DNA of 64,000 nt from Butyrivibrio fibrisolvens (GTDB lineage Bacteria; Bacillota; Clostridia; Lachnospirales; Lachnospiraceae): positions 558,001-622,000 of the forward strand of contig NZ_CP065800.1 of the NCBI RefSeq assembly GCF_023206215.1, in the 5' to 3' direction. A program made the position numbers and the translations under genes. The notes under the pieces are model-generated. The model saw only the letters and a list, made by a program, of their open reading frames with translations, made no database searches and was not told the DNA's origin. Positions 1-8,693 of this stretch are shown piece by piece; within the stretch, counting starts at the first letter, position 1, and each line of letters begins with the position of its first letter.

Positions 1-32
1 TCCTGTTCTATGGTCAGCTGGTAAAATAACTT

Positions 33-65
33 CCCGGCTAAGATCTATCTGTATCTTAGCCAGGG
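33..65 (-). terminator. Stem-loop downstream of proC
   Basis: A 12-base stem (33-44 with 53-65, one bulged base) lies just beyond the proC stop codon. On the minus strand it is followed by a T-rich stretch (AAGTTATTTTA). This fits a weak rho-independent terminator; the U-tract is poor. Confidence 0.5.
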
Positions 66-76
66 AGCTATACATA

Positions 77-871
77 TTATAACTGCTTAGTCTTATCTAT
101 GCAGGCCTTGATAGCATCGATCACAGCTCCTCTGAATCCCTTCTCTTCAAGGACTCTAACTGCTGCTATCGTAGTACCTCCGGGTGAACATACCATATCT
201 TTGAGTTCTCCGGGGTGCTTGCCGGTCTCAAGTACCATCTTGGCACTTCCAAGAAGGGACTGTGCAGCAAACTGATAAGCCTGCTTCCTTGGCATTCCGC
301 CTTCTACGGCAGCATCGGCCATAGCTTCTATGAACATGAAGGCATATGCAGGGCTTGATCCGCTGACACCACCTACTACGTCCATAAGATTCTCATTGAC
401 AACACTTGCCTGTCCGAAGCTTTCGAATATAGTCATGGCAAATGCAAGCTCTTCATCAGATACAAGCTCGTTACGACAAACCGCTGTACATCCTTCGCCT
501 ACAAGGGCAGGTGTATTAGGCATAACACGGATAAGCTTGACCCTCTTTTCAAAAGCGCCTTCGATCCATTTAAGAGTCTTACCTGCAGCAATAGATATCA
601 CAAGCTTGTCTTCATCAACATCATCCATTATCTCAGCAATGACCTGAGTGAAGTACTGAGGCTTAACCGCAAGGATTATAACATCTGCTTCCTTTGCTAC
701 CTTGCGATTGGAATCTCTTGTCTGAATCCCGAATTTCTCGCTTACTTTCTCGCAGGTCTTCTTAGTAGCAGCTGAACCGATTATATCTTCACAGGATACG
801 ATATCCTTCTTTAAGATGCCACCAATCATGGCCTTAGCCATATTTCCAAGTCCGATAAAACCTATAACCAT
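77..871 (-). CDS. proC: Pyrroline-5-carboxylate reductase (ProC)
   Basis: This enzyme performs the last step of proline synthesis, NAD(P)H reduction of 1-pyrroline-5-carboxylate, in the cytoplasm. The 264-residue length is normal for the family. The N-terminus has the Rossmann dinucleotide loop (IGFIGLGNMAKAM), followed by AVKPQ, the conserved RVMPNTPALVGEG near residue 115, and the C-terminal dimerisation signature DMVCSPGGTT near residue 227. The ATG is preceded by AAGGAGG on the minus strand, which fixes the start. It is followed by a stem-loop and lies downstream of the rRNA methyltransferase gene on the same strand; the two may be cotranscribed, though a stem-loop lies between them. No proA or proB is visible in the window. 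Confidence 0.95.
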   Translation of the reverse strand: MVIGFIGLGNMAKAMIGGILKKDIVSCEDIIGSAATKKTCEKVSEKFGIQTRDSNRKVAKEADVIILAVKPQYFTQVIAEIMDDVDEDKLVISIAAGKTLKWIEGAFEKRVKLIRVMPNTPALVGEGCTAVCRNELVSDEELAFAMTIFESFGQASVVNENLMDVVGGVSGSSPAYAFMFIEAMADAAVEGGMPRKQAYQFAAQSLLGSAKMVLETGKHPGELKDMVCSPGGTTIAAVRVLEEKGFRGAVIDAIKACIDKTKQL

Positions 872-908
872 TGCTTGCCTCCTTATATACCTTTTGTATT
901 AACTTAAT

Positions 909-957
909 CCCGGTTGTTTTTACTTATGACTATTGCCATCTCTGTAATACAACCGGG
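909..957 (-). terminator. Long-loop stem-loop between the rRNA methyltransferase gene and proC
   Basis: Nine-base arms (CCCGGTTGT at 909-917, ACAACCGGG at 949-957) enclose a 31-base loop. There is no clear U-tract on the minus strand, so it may be an inefficient terminator or a processing site. Confidence 0.35.
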
Positions 958-969
958 CAGTTTTCTTAT

Positions 970-1791
970 TTAACCAATTCGTCTCTGCCTTGCTGCTTCA
1001 AATCCAAGTAGTGCTGCAGATGTTGCCGCATTCATGGACTCCACCTGACCCAGCATAGGTATCAGCAGATACTCATCTGCCGCATCTGCAATCTCTTTAC
1101 TAAGGCCATTACCTTCATTACCTATAAGAAATGCTGTTCCTTTTGTAAAGTCAAGCTCGTCGTAGTTTTTAGTGCCCTTAAGATGAGCAGCATAGCTTAC
1201 GATGCCTTTATCTTTCAACATATTTATAGTTCCAAGAAGATCGTCTGTATACCTGAAAGGTTGACGGAATATAGCTCCCATCGTGGATCTTACAACTTTA
1301 GAGTTGTATACATCAGCGCAGTCGCTGCTCATATAGATACCGGTAACGCCGGCTCCTTCAGCACTTCTAAAGATCGTGCCAAGGTTTCCAGGATCCTGAA
1401 TGCCTTCAAGAATCAGAATCATAGGTGCCTGCCCTGTACTTGATCCATCTCTGTTTTTGGCTGAAACGAAGAGGTCCTTATCTTCATATTCAAGCTGCTT
1501 GACAAGAGAAAGAATCCCCTGCGGTGCCTTGGTATCAGACATCTTCTTGAACACCTGATCCGTCACCACTTCATATCCATTAGGAAGACTCATCAAATAT
1601 TCTTTATCACTTCCCGATGCCTTATCCAAAAAAGATTCGGACACATATGTCTCAAGAATAAGCTCCGCCGGTATCTCCACCTGCATCCTTATTCCTTCAA
1701 CAATAAAAACTTTATCCTCTCTCCGAAGACGATTCTTGGCATTATATGCTACTATTCTTTTTACTTTTTCATTAGATGGACTGCTTATCAT
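970..1791 (-). CDS. TrmH/SpoU-family RNA 2'-O-ribose methyltransferase
   Basis: A SPOUT-class methyltransferase that uses S-adenosylmethionine to methylate a ribose 2'-OH in rRNA (RlmB-like) or tRNA. The 273 residues show an N-terminal substrate-binding domain (residues 1-110) and a C-terminal SpoU domain with all three family motifs: GNLGTIFRSAEGAG near residue 133, LIGNEGNGLS near 220, and IPMLGQVESMNAATSAAL near 243. The ATG has GGAG six bases upstream. It lies upstream of proC on the same strand. The exact target nucleotide cannot be read from the sequence; 23S rRNA is the usual substrate of relatives with this arrangement. Confidence 0.88.
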   Translation of the reverse strand: MISSPSNEKVKRIVAYNAKNRLRREDKVFIVEGIRMQVEIPAELILETYVSESFLDKASGSDKEYLMSLPNGYEVVTDQVFKKMSDTKAPQGILSLVKQLEYEDKDLFVSAKNRDGSSTGQAPMILILEGIQDPGNLGTIFRSAEGAGVTGIYMSSDCADVYNSKVVRSTMGAIFRQPFRYTDDLLGTINMLKDKGIVSYAAHLKGTKNYDELDFTKGTAFLIGNEGNGLSKEIADAADEYLLIPMLGQVESMNAATSAALLGFEAARQRRIG

Positions 1792-1897
1792 ATGACTCCG
1801 TTTTCATGGATACAGTTTATTTCAAAATACTATTTTATTAATATAATATCTTATTATCTCAAACTGCGCACACATATTATGCTGCTTACGTGTTGAA

Positions 1898-2116
1898 GAT
1901 TCCTGAGGGCTGGCAGTTTATAAATGATTTTTGTGTCTTAAAAAGAATTTCCAACTTCAAGAGCTTGATAGATGAAATAATATATTCCGCAAGGGATCCA
2001 CATGTCTGAGCGAAGCGAGTTTGGATCCCGGAATATATTATTTCAGATATCATGCCTTGAAGTTGAAATCCTTTTTGACACAATAATCATTTATAAACTG
2101 CCAGCCCTCAGGAATC
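1898..2116. repeat. Long imperfect palindrome, element A
   Basis: A 219-base inverted repeat: bases 1898-1989 are nearly the reverse complement of 2024-2116. The apex (about 2001-2023) holds GTCTGAGCGAAGCGAGTTTGG. An internal loop is formed by TGATAGATG on the left and CAGATATCA on the right. It sits between pfkA (whose own terminator is at 2136-2164) and the rRNA methyltransferase gene. Element B at 26783-27048 has the same core with different arms. No transposase or coding potential is seen; the short open frames through it are by-products of the palindrome. Confidence 0.9.
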
Positions 2117-2135
2117 CCCCCGATAACCCCATATT

Positions 2136-2164
2136 TACAAAAGACACCGGATTGCTCCGGTGTC
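2136..2164 (-). terminator. Rho-independent terminator of pfkA
   Basis: Perfect nine-base stem GACACCGGA / TCCGGTGTC with a four-base loop, followed on the minus strand by TTTTGTAAAT. It lies 22 bases after the pfkA stop codon. Confidence 0.85.
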
Positions 2165-2185
2165 CTGAAGTTTTAAACATAAATA

Positions 2186-3154
2186 TTAGAGGATTCTTGC
2201 TATCTGATACATGTACTCGTCGATTGACTTCTCCATGTTAAGAGCTTCCTCGATATCGAAATCCTGGAACTTACCATCACGATATCCGACAACTCTATTG
2301 GTCTTGCCCTGAGTCATGATATCTGCTGCGTATGCACCCATCATAGAAGCGTATACACGGTCCTTACATGTAGGTGAACCACCACGCTGCATGTAACCAA
2401 GGATAGTAGCTCTTGTCTCAATACCTGTAGCTGCCTCGATACGACGAGCCATAGATGTTGAATGTCCGATACCCTCAGCATTGATGATGATGTGGTGAGT
2501 CTTACCTCTCTTACGGTTGTCGATGATGTTGTCGATAACCTTCTGCTCGTTGAAGTCATATTTCTCAGGAATGAGAATATCATCACCGCCGTTAGCGATA
2601 GAACACCAAAGTGCGATATAACCTGCGTGACGACCCATAACCTCGATGATAGAGCATCTCTCATGTGAAGATGATGTATCACGAACCTTATCGATAGCCT
2701 GCATAGCTGTGTTGATAGCTGTATCGAAACCGATAGTATAATCTGTACAGGAGATATCCAGGTCGATAGTACCCGGTATACCGATTGTATTGATGCCGTG
2801 CTGTGAAAGCTTCTGAGCACCTCTGTAAGATCCGTCACCGCCTATTACGATGACACCGTCGATACCATACTGGTGGCAGATCTCAACTGCCTTCTGCTGA
2901 CCTTCCTCGGTCTTAAACTCCATACATCTGGCAGTTCCGAGGACTGTACCACCTCTCTGGATGATATCTGAAACAGAATGACGGTCCATATCTATGAACT
3001 CTTCATTAAGAAGTCCCTGATAACCTTTTTTGATTCCAACCACCTGAAGTCCGTTTGCGATTGATTTACGTACTACTGCTCTTATGGCAGCATTCATACC
3101 CGGAGCATCACCACCGCTGGTAAGTACGCCAATCTTCTTAATCTCTTTTGCCAT
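2186..3154 (-). CDS. pfkA: ATP-dependent 6-phosphofructokinase
   Basis: Phosphorylates fructose 6-phosphate to fructose 1,6-bisphosphate, the committed step of glycolysis. The 322-residue length and motifs match bacterial PfkA: GGDAPGMNAAIR near residue 14, IGGDGSYRGA near 103 (Gly after GGD indicates ATP rather than pyrophosphate as donor), the catalytic TID near 128, and MGRHAGYIAL near 170. The residue between the two conserved aspartates, usually Asn (TIDND), is Leu here (TIDLD). The start is supported by a GGAAG purine-rich site. It is read away from dnaE, sharing a 187-base divergent promoter region. It has its own terminator. Confidence 0.95.
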   Translation of the reverse strand: MAKEIKKIGVLTSGGDAPGMNAAIRAVVRKSIANGLQVVGIKKGYQGLLNEEFIDMDRHSVSDIIQRGGTVLGTARCMEFKTEEGQQKAVEICHQYGIDGVIVIGGDGSYRGAQKLSQHGINTIGIPGTIDLDISCTDYTIGFDTAINTAMQAIDKVRDTSSSHERCSIIEVMGRHAGYIALWCSIANGGDDILIPEKYDFNEQKVIDNIIDNRKRGKTHHIIINAEGIGHSTSMARRIEAATGIETRATILGYMQRGGSPTCKDRVYASMMGAYAADIMTQGKTNRVVGYRDGKFQDFDIEEALNMEKSIDEYMYQIARIL

Positions 3155-3341
3155 AATCCATGCTTCCTTTCAATACTTCCTAGCCAATTTCTTTTAGAAG
3201 TTTGACAAAAAAATATCAATATAAATTCCAAAAAATACTTCTTTATAAGTTTATCGCAACAAGGTTCTTCTTGCAATGAAAAACTCAAAAATATGTTATG
3301 ATTATAACATTAGGTCTACAAGTAGCTAATGGGAGATTTAT

Positions 3342-6300
3342 ATGGCATTTACACATCTGCACGTCCACACAGAATATTCCCTTCTGGACGGAGCCAACAA
3401 GATAACTGAATATGTAAAAAGATTAAAAGAGCTAGGCATGAGCGCCGGTGCCATCACAGACCACGGCGTCATGTACGGCGTTATAGATTTCTATAAAGAA
3501 GCAAGAGCAAACGGCATAAAGCCGATCATAGGATGCGAGGTATATGTAGCTCCGGGATCACGTTTTGATAAGGATACTTCAAGCGAAGACAGATACTTCC
3601 ACCTGATACTTCTGGCAGAGAATAATAAAGGCTATGAGAACCTGTCACATATCGTAAGCAGAGGCTTTACAGAAGGATATTATTATAAGCCCCGTGTTGA
3701 TATAGAGCTTCTAAAGCAGTACCACGAAGGCATCATATGCCTGTCCGCCTGCCTTGCAGGTGCTATCCCCAGGGCCATCACATCAGGCAACTATGAAAAG
3801 GCTGTGGAAATTGCCAAAGAGTATGACGATATCTTCGGTCACGGCAACTTCTTCCTTGAAATGCAGGATCACGGAATCCCGGAGCAGGCAGATGTCAACA
3901 ATGCTCTACTTCGTATGTCAAGGCAGCTGGACATCCCACTTGTTGCAACCAACGACTGCCACTATACAAGATCTGAAGACGCTGCTGCTCAGGACGTACT
4001 TTTGTGCATACAGACGCAGCGCAAGGTATCTGACGAAGACCGTATGAGGATGAGCGGCAAGCCTGACTACTATGTTAAGAGCGAAGACGAGATGAGAGCC
4101 CTCTTCCCATACGCTCAGGAAGCTATAGATAACACACAGATAATAGCTGACAGATGTAACGTCGAGATAGAGTTCGGTGTAACCAAGCTCCCACATTTCG
4201 ATGTACCGGAAGGCTACGATTCATGGACATACCTTAATAAGCTCTGTGATGACGGATTAAAAGAAAGATATCCTGATGACGACGGAACAGTCAGAAAGCA
4301 GCTTGACTACGAGCTGTCTGTCATCAAGAAGATGGGCTATGTTGATTACTTCCTCATTGTATGGGACTACATCAACTGGTCAAGAGAGCATGACATCGCA
4401 GTAGGCCCTGGACGAGGCTCTGCAGCCGGATCTGTCGTATCCTACTGCATGCATATAACTAATATAGACCCTGTTAAGTATGATCTTCTCTTCGAAAGAT
4501 TCCTTAACCCGGAACGTGTCAGCATGCCTGATATAGACGTGGACTTCGAATATACACGCCGTCAGGATGTTATAGACCATGTGACGAGAAAGTATGGCAA
4601 AGATAAAGTCGTCCAGATCATAACCTTTGGAACCATGGCTGCAAGAGGCGTTATAAAGGATGTTGCAAGAGCTATGGATATCCCTTATGCCTATGCTGAT
4701 ACCCTGTCCAAGATGGTTCCCATGGAGCTTAAGATAACACTTGATAAAGCTCTTGAGATGAATCCTGAACTTAGAAAAGAATACGAAGAAAACGACCAGG
4801 CTCATGACCTTCTTGAAATGTGCAGAAAACTTGAAGGCCTTCCAAGACATACTTCGATCCATGCTGCAGGCGTAGTTATCTGCTCCAAAAATGCCGAAGA
4901 CCTGATCCCTCTTTCAAGATCAGCTGAAGGTTCCATAACAACTCAGTTCACGATGACTACCATCGAAGAGCTGGGCCTTCTTAAGATGGACTTTCTGGGG
5001 CTTCGAACCCTCACTGTAATAAAGGATGCAGTTAACGCAGCTAACGCTTCTATTGGAGCCCAAAAAGGTGATAAGAATTATATAGATATCGACAACATAG
5101 ACTACAACGATCCCAAGGTACTTGCATCTATAGGAAGCGGTCATGCAGACGGTATCTTCCAGCTGGAATCCGGCGGCATGCAGTCATTCATGAAGGAACT
5201 AAAGCCAAGATCACTTGAAGATGTCATAGCCGGTATATCCCTATTTCGCCCGGGTCCGATGGATTTCATTCCTAAATATATCCAGGGCAAAAACGACCAG
5301 TCATCCATAACCTATGACACTCCTGAGCTTGAATCCATCTTAAAGCCAACTTACGGATGTATCGTATATCAGGAGCAGGTAATGCAGATAGTACAGCAGC
5401 TTGGAGGTTATACTCTAGGACGAGCAGACCTTGTAAGACGTGCCATGAGTAAGAAAAAGCAGCACGTCATGGAAGTTGAAAGGAACAACTTCGTAAACGG
5501 TAATTCCGAAGAAGGGGTTCCCGGATGTGCTTCAAAAGGTATATCTACAGATGTTGCCAACAAGATCTACGACTCCATGATGGACTTTGCCAAGTATGCA
5601 TTTAACAAGTCCCATGCCGCCTGCTACGCCGTTGTAGCCATGCAGACAGCCTGGCTCAAATACTACTATCCTGTAGAATTTATGGCATCCCTTATGACAT
5701 CAGTAATAGACGTACCTTCCAAGGTTTCGTATTACATATCCGTATGCCACTCTATGGGAATAGAAATCCTTGCTCCTGATATTAACCAGGGAGAAGTGGG
5801 ATTCTCAGTTTGTACCTACGAGGATACAGATGAAAGTGCCACCTCTTCGACTAAGAACGCTGCATCCCCTAATGAAGAGCATTCCTCTAAAGCTATGAAC
5901 GTGGCCTCTTTAGACAACCACAAGCACAAGGCGATATTATACGCTCTTACCGCAATCAAATCAGTCGGAACTCCTGTCATCGAAGCTGTCGTGGCAGAAA
6001 GACACTTAAACGGCAAGTTCAGAAGCCTTAATGACTTCCTCACAAGGATGTCCGGTGACGGTCAGATGAATAAGAGAGCCGTAGAAGCCTTCATCAAGTC
6101 CGGCGCCCTTGACTGCCTTGGAGGAACAAGACGCCAGTATATGTACGTATACATGCAGATCATGGATTCTCTTCATAACAACAAGAACACCATGGCAGGT
6201 CAGATGTCGCTTTTTGATTTTGCAGCACCTGAAGAAAAGCACCAGTTCGAGATACCGCTTCCTGATGTAGGCGAGTTTGATAAGGAAGAGCTCCTTAATT

Positions 6301-6917
6301 TTGAAAAAGAAGTCCTGGGCTTTTATGTAAGTGGTCACCCGCTTGAAGCCTATGCCTCTTTTATGAAAAAACACTCTACAAACCTCACAACAGATTTCTA
6401 TCTCGATGAGGAGACAGGAACACCTAAAGTTACTGAAGGACAAAAGGTAACTCTTGCCGGCATGGTCACAGACAGAAGGACCAAGTATACCAAAAATGAT
6501 AAAATGATGGCATTCGTAACACTTGAAGATCTGACAGGTGCTGTAGAAGTCATAGTATTCCCTAAGATCTATGAGCGTGCTGCCATGAAGATATCAGAAG
6601 ATGCCCACGTGATAATCGAAGGCCATGTATCCGTCGAAGATGAAAAAGACGCCAAACTCATGGCTGACAAAGTCATGACATTTGAAGAGATCCCACGAAC
6701 AGTATGGGTTCAGTTTGCAAACAGGGAAGCTTTTGATATAAGCGAAAAAGAAATGCTCAGCATCATAGAAGGTCACGGCGGTAAAGATTCTATAATCGCC
6801 TACCTCAAAGACACCAAACAGATGAAGAAATATCCCGGCATCAAATTCAATGCGGGAGAAGAAGTCATGACCATGCTGCAGGATAAATTTGGAAGTGAAA
6901 ATGTACAGATGACATAA
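3342..6917 (+). CDS. dnaE: DNA polymerase III subunit alpha (DnaE)
   Basis: Replicative DNA polymerase catalytic subunit, C-family. At 1191 residues it has the DnaE1-like layout: an N-terminal PHP domain beginning FTHLHVHTEYSLLDGA, a polymerase core with GPGRGSAAGSVVSYC (near residue 357) and the catalytic aspartates in MPDIDVDF (near 398), a helix-hairpin-helix region, and a C-terminal OB fold (VTLAGMVTDRRTKYTKNDK, near 1040). A short serine/asparagine-rich stretch near residues 825-855 interrupts the thumb-to-HhH region and looks like a lineage-specific insertion. GGGAG lies seven bases before the ATG. The gene is divergent from pfkA; in many Firmicutes these two are in one operon. A strong bidirectional terminator follows at 7066. 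Confidence 0.96.
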   Translation: MAFTHLHVHTEYSLLDGANKITEYVKRLKELGMSAGAITDHGVMYGVIDFYKEARANGIKPIIGCEVYVAPGSRFDKDTSSEDRYFHLILLAENNKGYENLSHIVSRGFTEGYYYKPRVDIELLKQYHEGIICLSACLAGAIPRAITSGNYEKAVEIAKEYDDIFGHGNFFLEMQDHGIPEQADVNNALLRMSRQLDIPLVATNDCHYTRSEDAAAQDVLLCIQTQRKVSDEDRMRMSGKPDYYVKSEDEMRALFPYAQEAIDNTQIIADRCNVEIEFGVTKLPHFDVPEGYDSWTYLNKLCDDGLKERYPDDDGTVRKQLDYELSVIKKMGYVDYFLIVWDYINWSREHDIAVGPGRGSAAGSVVSYCMHITNIDPVKYDLLFERFLNPERVSMPDIDVDFEYTRRQDVIDHVTRKYGKDKVVQIITFGTMAARGVIKDVARAMDIPYAYADTLSKMVPMELKITLDKALEMNPELRKEYEENDQAHDLLEMCRKLEGLPRHTSIHAAGVVICSKNAEDLIPLSRSAEGSITTQFTMTTIEELGLLKMDFLGLRTLTVIKDAVNAANASIGAQKGDKNYIDIDNIDYNDPKVLASIGSGHADGIFQLESGGMQSFMKELKPRSLEDVIAGISLFRPGPMDFIPKYIQGKNDQSSITYDTPELESILKPTYGCIVYQEQVMQIVQQLGGYTLGRADLVRRAMSKKKQHVMEVERNNFVNGNSEEGVPGCASKGISTDVANKIYDSMMDFAKYAFNKSHAACYAVVAMQTAWLKYYYPVEFMASLMTSVIDVPSKVSYYISVCHSMGIEILAPDINQGEVGFSVCTYEDTDESATSSTKNAASPNEEHSSKAMNVASLDNHKHKAILYALTAIKSVGTPVIEAVVAERHLNGKFRSLNDFLTRMSGDGQMNKRAVEAFIKSGALDCLGGTRRQYMYVYMQIMDSLHNNKNTMAGQMSLFDFAAPEEKHQFEIPLPDVGEFDKEELLNFEKEVLGFYVSGHPLEAYASFMKKHSTNLTTDFYLDEETGTPKVTEGQKVTLAGMVTDRRTKYTKNDKMMAFVTLEDLTGAVEVIVFPKIYERAAMKISEDAHVIIEGHVSVEDEKDAKLMADKVMTFEEIPRTVWVQFANREAFDISEKEMLSIIEGHGGKDSIIAYLKDTKQMKKYPGIKFNAGEEVMTMLQDKFGSENVQMT

Positions 6918-6930
6918 GGGTTTAACGGGC

Positions 6931-7002
6931 CGTGTACTTCTTGGCATTCCCTTAATAATGACGGGAATAGAAGTACATCCGTGTACTTCTGGGCATTCCC
7001 TT
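6931..7002 (+). repeat. Pair of 23-base direct repeats with an internal inverted copy
   Basis: CGTGTACTTCTTGGCATTCC and its near-identical copy (one mismatch in 23) begin at 6931 and 6980. Between them, 6963-6976 is GGGAATAGAAGTAC, complementary to the inner part of each repeat, so alternative hairpins can form with either copy. The pair lies in the 3' region of dnaE, before the main terminator. Confidence 0.75.
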
Positions 7003-7065
7003 TTTACATCCTGTAATTACGGGACTTTTGACACCTGCCTTATACTATTAGCAGTTAATGAAAGC

Positions 7066-7108
7066 GTCCCCCTTAAGGAAAATCAGATCCTTAAGGGGGA
7101 CACTTTTT
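7066..7108. terminator. Bidirectional terminator between dnaE and metK
   Basis: A perfect 13-base stem (7066-7078 with 7089-7101, core GTCCCCCTTAAGG) is followed by CACTTTTTAT on the plus strand. On the minus strand the stem follows the metK stop by about 50 bases, so it can serve both converging genes. Confidence 0.88.
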
Positions 7109-7149
7109 ATATTTTTACATTTTTTTATTTCTATTTTTAATCAAGCTGA

Positions 7150-8343
7150 TCATGCATTAACTGCTGCCTTGAGCTCTTCAACCTTATCAGTCTGCTCCCA
7201 AGGAAGATTAAGGTCGTTACGTCCGAAGTGGCCGTAAGCTGCTGTCTGCTTGTAGATAGGACGACGAAGGTCGAGCATCTTGATGATTCCAGCAGGACGA
7301 AGGTCGAATACTTTACGAACAGCCTCTGTAAGCTTCTCATTAGAAACCTTACCTGTTCCGAATGTATCTACAAGAACAGATGTAGGCTGGGCTACACCGA
7401 TAGCGTATGAAAGCTGGATCTCAGCCTTGTCTGCAAGACCTGCTGCTACGATATTCTTAGCAACGTATCTTGCTGCATATGCTGCGCTACGGTCAACCTT
7501 AGTGCAGTCCTTACCAGAGAAAGCACCGCCGCCGTGACGAGCTGCTCCGCCATAAGTATCAACAATGATCTTACGACCTGTAAGACCGGCATCACCCTGA
7601 GGTCCGCCGATTACAAAACGTCCTGTAGGATTGATATAGATCTTGGTGTTAGCATCAACCATAGCTGCATCAACAACTGCGTCGATAACATACTTCTTGA
7701 TATCAGCGTGGATCTGTTCCTGGGTAATCTTTTCATCATGCTGAGTTGAGATAACGATAGCTTCGAGTCTCTTAACCTTACCATTCTCATCATACTCAAC
7801 AGATACCTGGCTCTTACCATCTGCTCTGAGGTAATCAAGTGTTCCGTTCTTTCTAACTTCTGTAAGCTTCTTGGTAAGCTTGTGTGCAAGGCTGATAGCG
7901 TATGGCATGTATTCTTCTGTCTCGTTTGTAGCATAACCGAACATCATACCCTGATCACCGGCACCGATAGCTTCAAGCTGCTCATCTGTCATCTGGTTCT
8001 CTCTAGCTTCAAGAGCCTTATCAACACCCATAGCGATATCAGCTGACTGCTGATCAAGTGCTACAAGTACAGCACATGTGTTACCATCAAAGCCCTTAGC
8101 TGAGCTGTCATAGCCGATCTCGCAGATTGTCTCTCTAGCAATCTTGGCATAGTCAACTACTGCCTTAGTTGTGATCTCACCAGTGATGAGAACGAAACCT
8201 GTGCATGTTGCTGTCTCGCAAGCTACACGGCTCATAGGATCCTGTGCTATGCAGGCATCAAGGATAGCATCAGAGATGTTATCACAGATTTTATCCGGAT
8301 GTCCTTCTGTAACTGACTCGGAAGTGAAAATAAACTTATCCAT
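7150..8343 (-). CDS. metK: S-adenosylmethionine synthetase (MetK)
   Basis: Makes S-adenosylmethionine from methionine and ATP. The 397 residues carry every signature: [16 protein letters not shown] near residue 15, [12 protein letters not shown] near 127, and [19 protein letters not shown] near 270 with the P-loop-like GGGAFSGKD. Length is typical. The start is supported by AAGGAAAA upstream of the ATG. It sits directly behind a SAM-I riboswitch and its terminator, so expression should fall when S-adenosylmethionine is abundant. It supplies the cofactor for the several methyltransferases encoded in this window, an ordinary metabolic link rather than an operon link. Confidence 0.97.
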   Translation of the reverse strand: MDKFIFTSESVTEGHPDKICDNISDAILDACIAQDPMSRVACETATCTGFVLITGEITTKAVVDYAKIARETICEIGYDSSAKGFDGNTCAVLVALDQQSADIAMGVDKALEARENQMTDEQLEAIGAGDQGMMFGYATNETEEYMPYAISLAHKLTKKLTEVRKNGTLDYLRADGKSQVSVEYDENGKVKRLEAIVISTQHDEKITQEQIHADIKKYVIDAVVDAAMVDANTKIYINPTGRFVIGGPQGDAGLTGRKIIVDTYGGAARHGGGAFSGKDCTKVDRSAAYAARYVAKNIVAAGLADKAEIQLSYAIGVAQPTSVLVDTFGTGKVSNEKLTEAVRKVFDLRPAGIIKMLDLRRPIYKQTAAYGHFGRNDLNLPWEQTDKVEELKAAVNA

Positions 8344-8387
8344 TAGTTTTCCTTTCTGTGTGTAAACACACCGCGCTATTTAGCGCA

Positions 8388-8422
8388 TAAAAAATCCGCT
8401 TGTTGCGTGCACAAACAAGCGG
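8388..8422 (-). terminator. Riboswitch-controlled terminator before metK
   Basis: Stem CCGCTTGTT / AACAAGCGG (8396-8422) with a run of six T on the minus strand at 8388-8394. It directly follows the SAM-I aptamer and is the expression platform: ligand binding frees this terminator. Confidence 0.9.
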
Positions 8423-8443
8423 AACTGATATTGGTCTCAGATC

Positions 8444-8550
8444 CTCTTATTGCTCGTAATTTGCACGCTCAGGTTGGCACCTTCCTGATATGATCAAGGG
8501 GTTGCCGTGGCTTCACAGGTCCTATGTACCTCCACCACTCTGAATAAGAG
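8444..8550 (-). promoter_or_regulatory. SAM-I (S-box) riboswitch aptamer
   Basis: Read on the minus strand, the P1 arm CTCTTATTCAGAG is followed by GGTGGAGG, then GAAGCC, GGCAACC, AAGGTGCCAA and finally the closing AATAAGAG complement. These are the conserved S-box blocks in the right order and spacing. P1 pairs 8444-8451 with 8543-8550. It lies about 100 bases upstream of metK and precedes a terminator. The remaining bases of the 8344-8693 gap hold only the upstream promoter region and no gene. Confidence 0.96.
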
Positions 8551-8693
8551 AATTAAAAATATGTGTGAATAACTTATTCTTAGTCATTCACACATATACT
8601 ACAATACATTTTCTTATATATCAATAGACAATTTTCCGTTTTTATCCATTCAATCAGATCTATCACTATATATTTTATACATATTACGTGATA

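Noticed and set aside
1898..2116. Element A as an insertion sequence or MITE
   Set aside because: No transposase, no clear target duplication, and the outer ends are not shared with element B.
1886..2241. Short frames across element A
   Set aside because: They are artefacts of the palindrome, with no homology or ribosome site.
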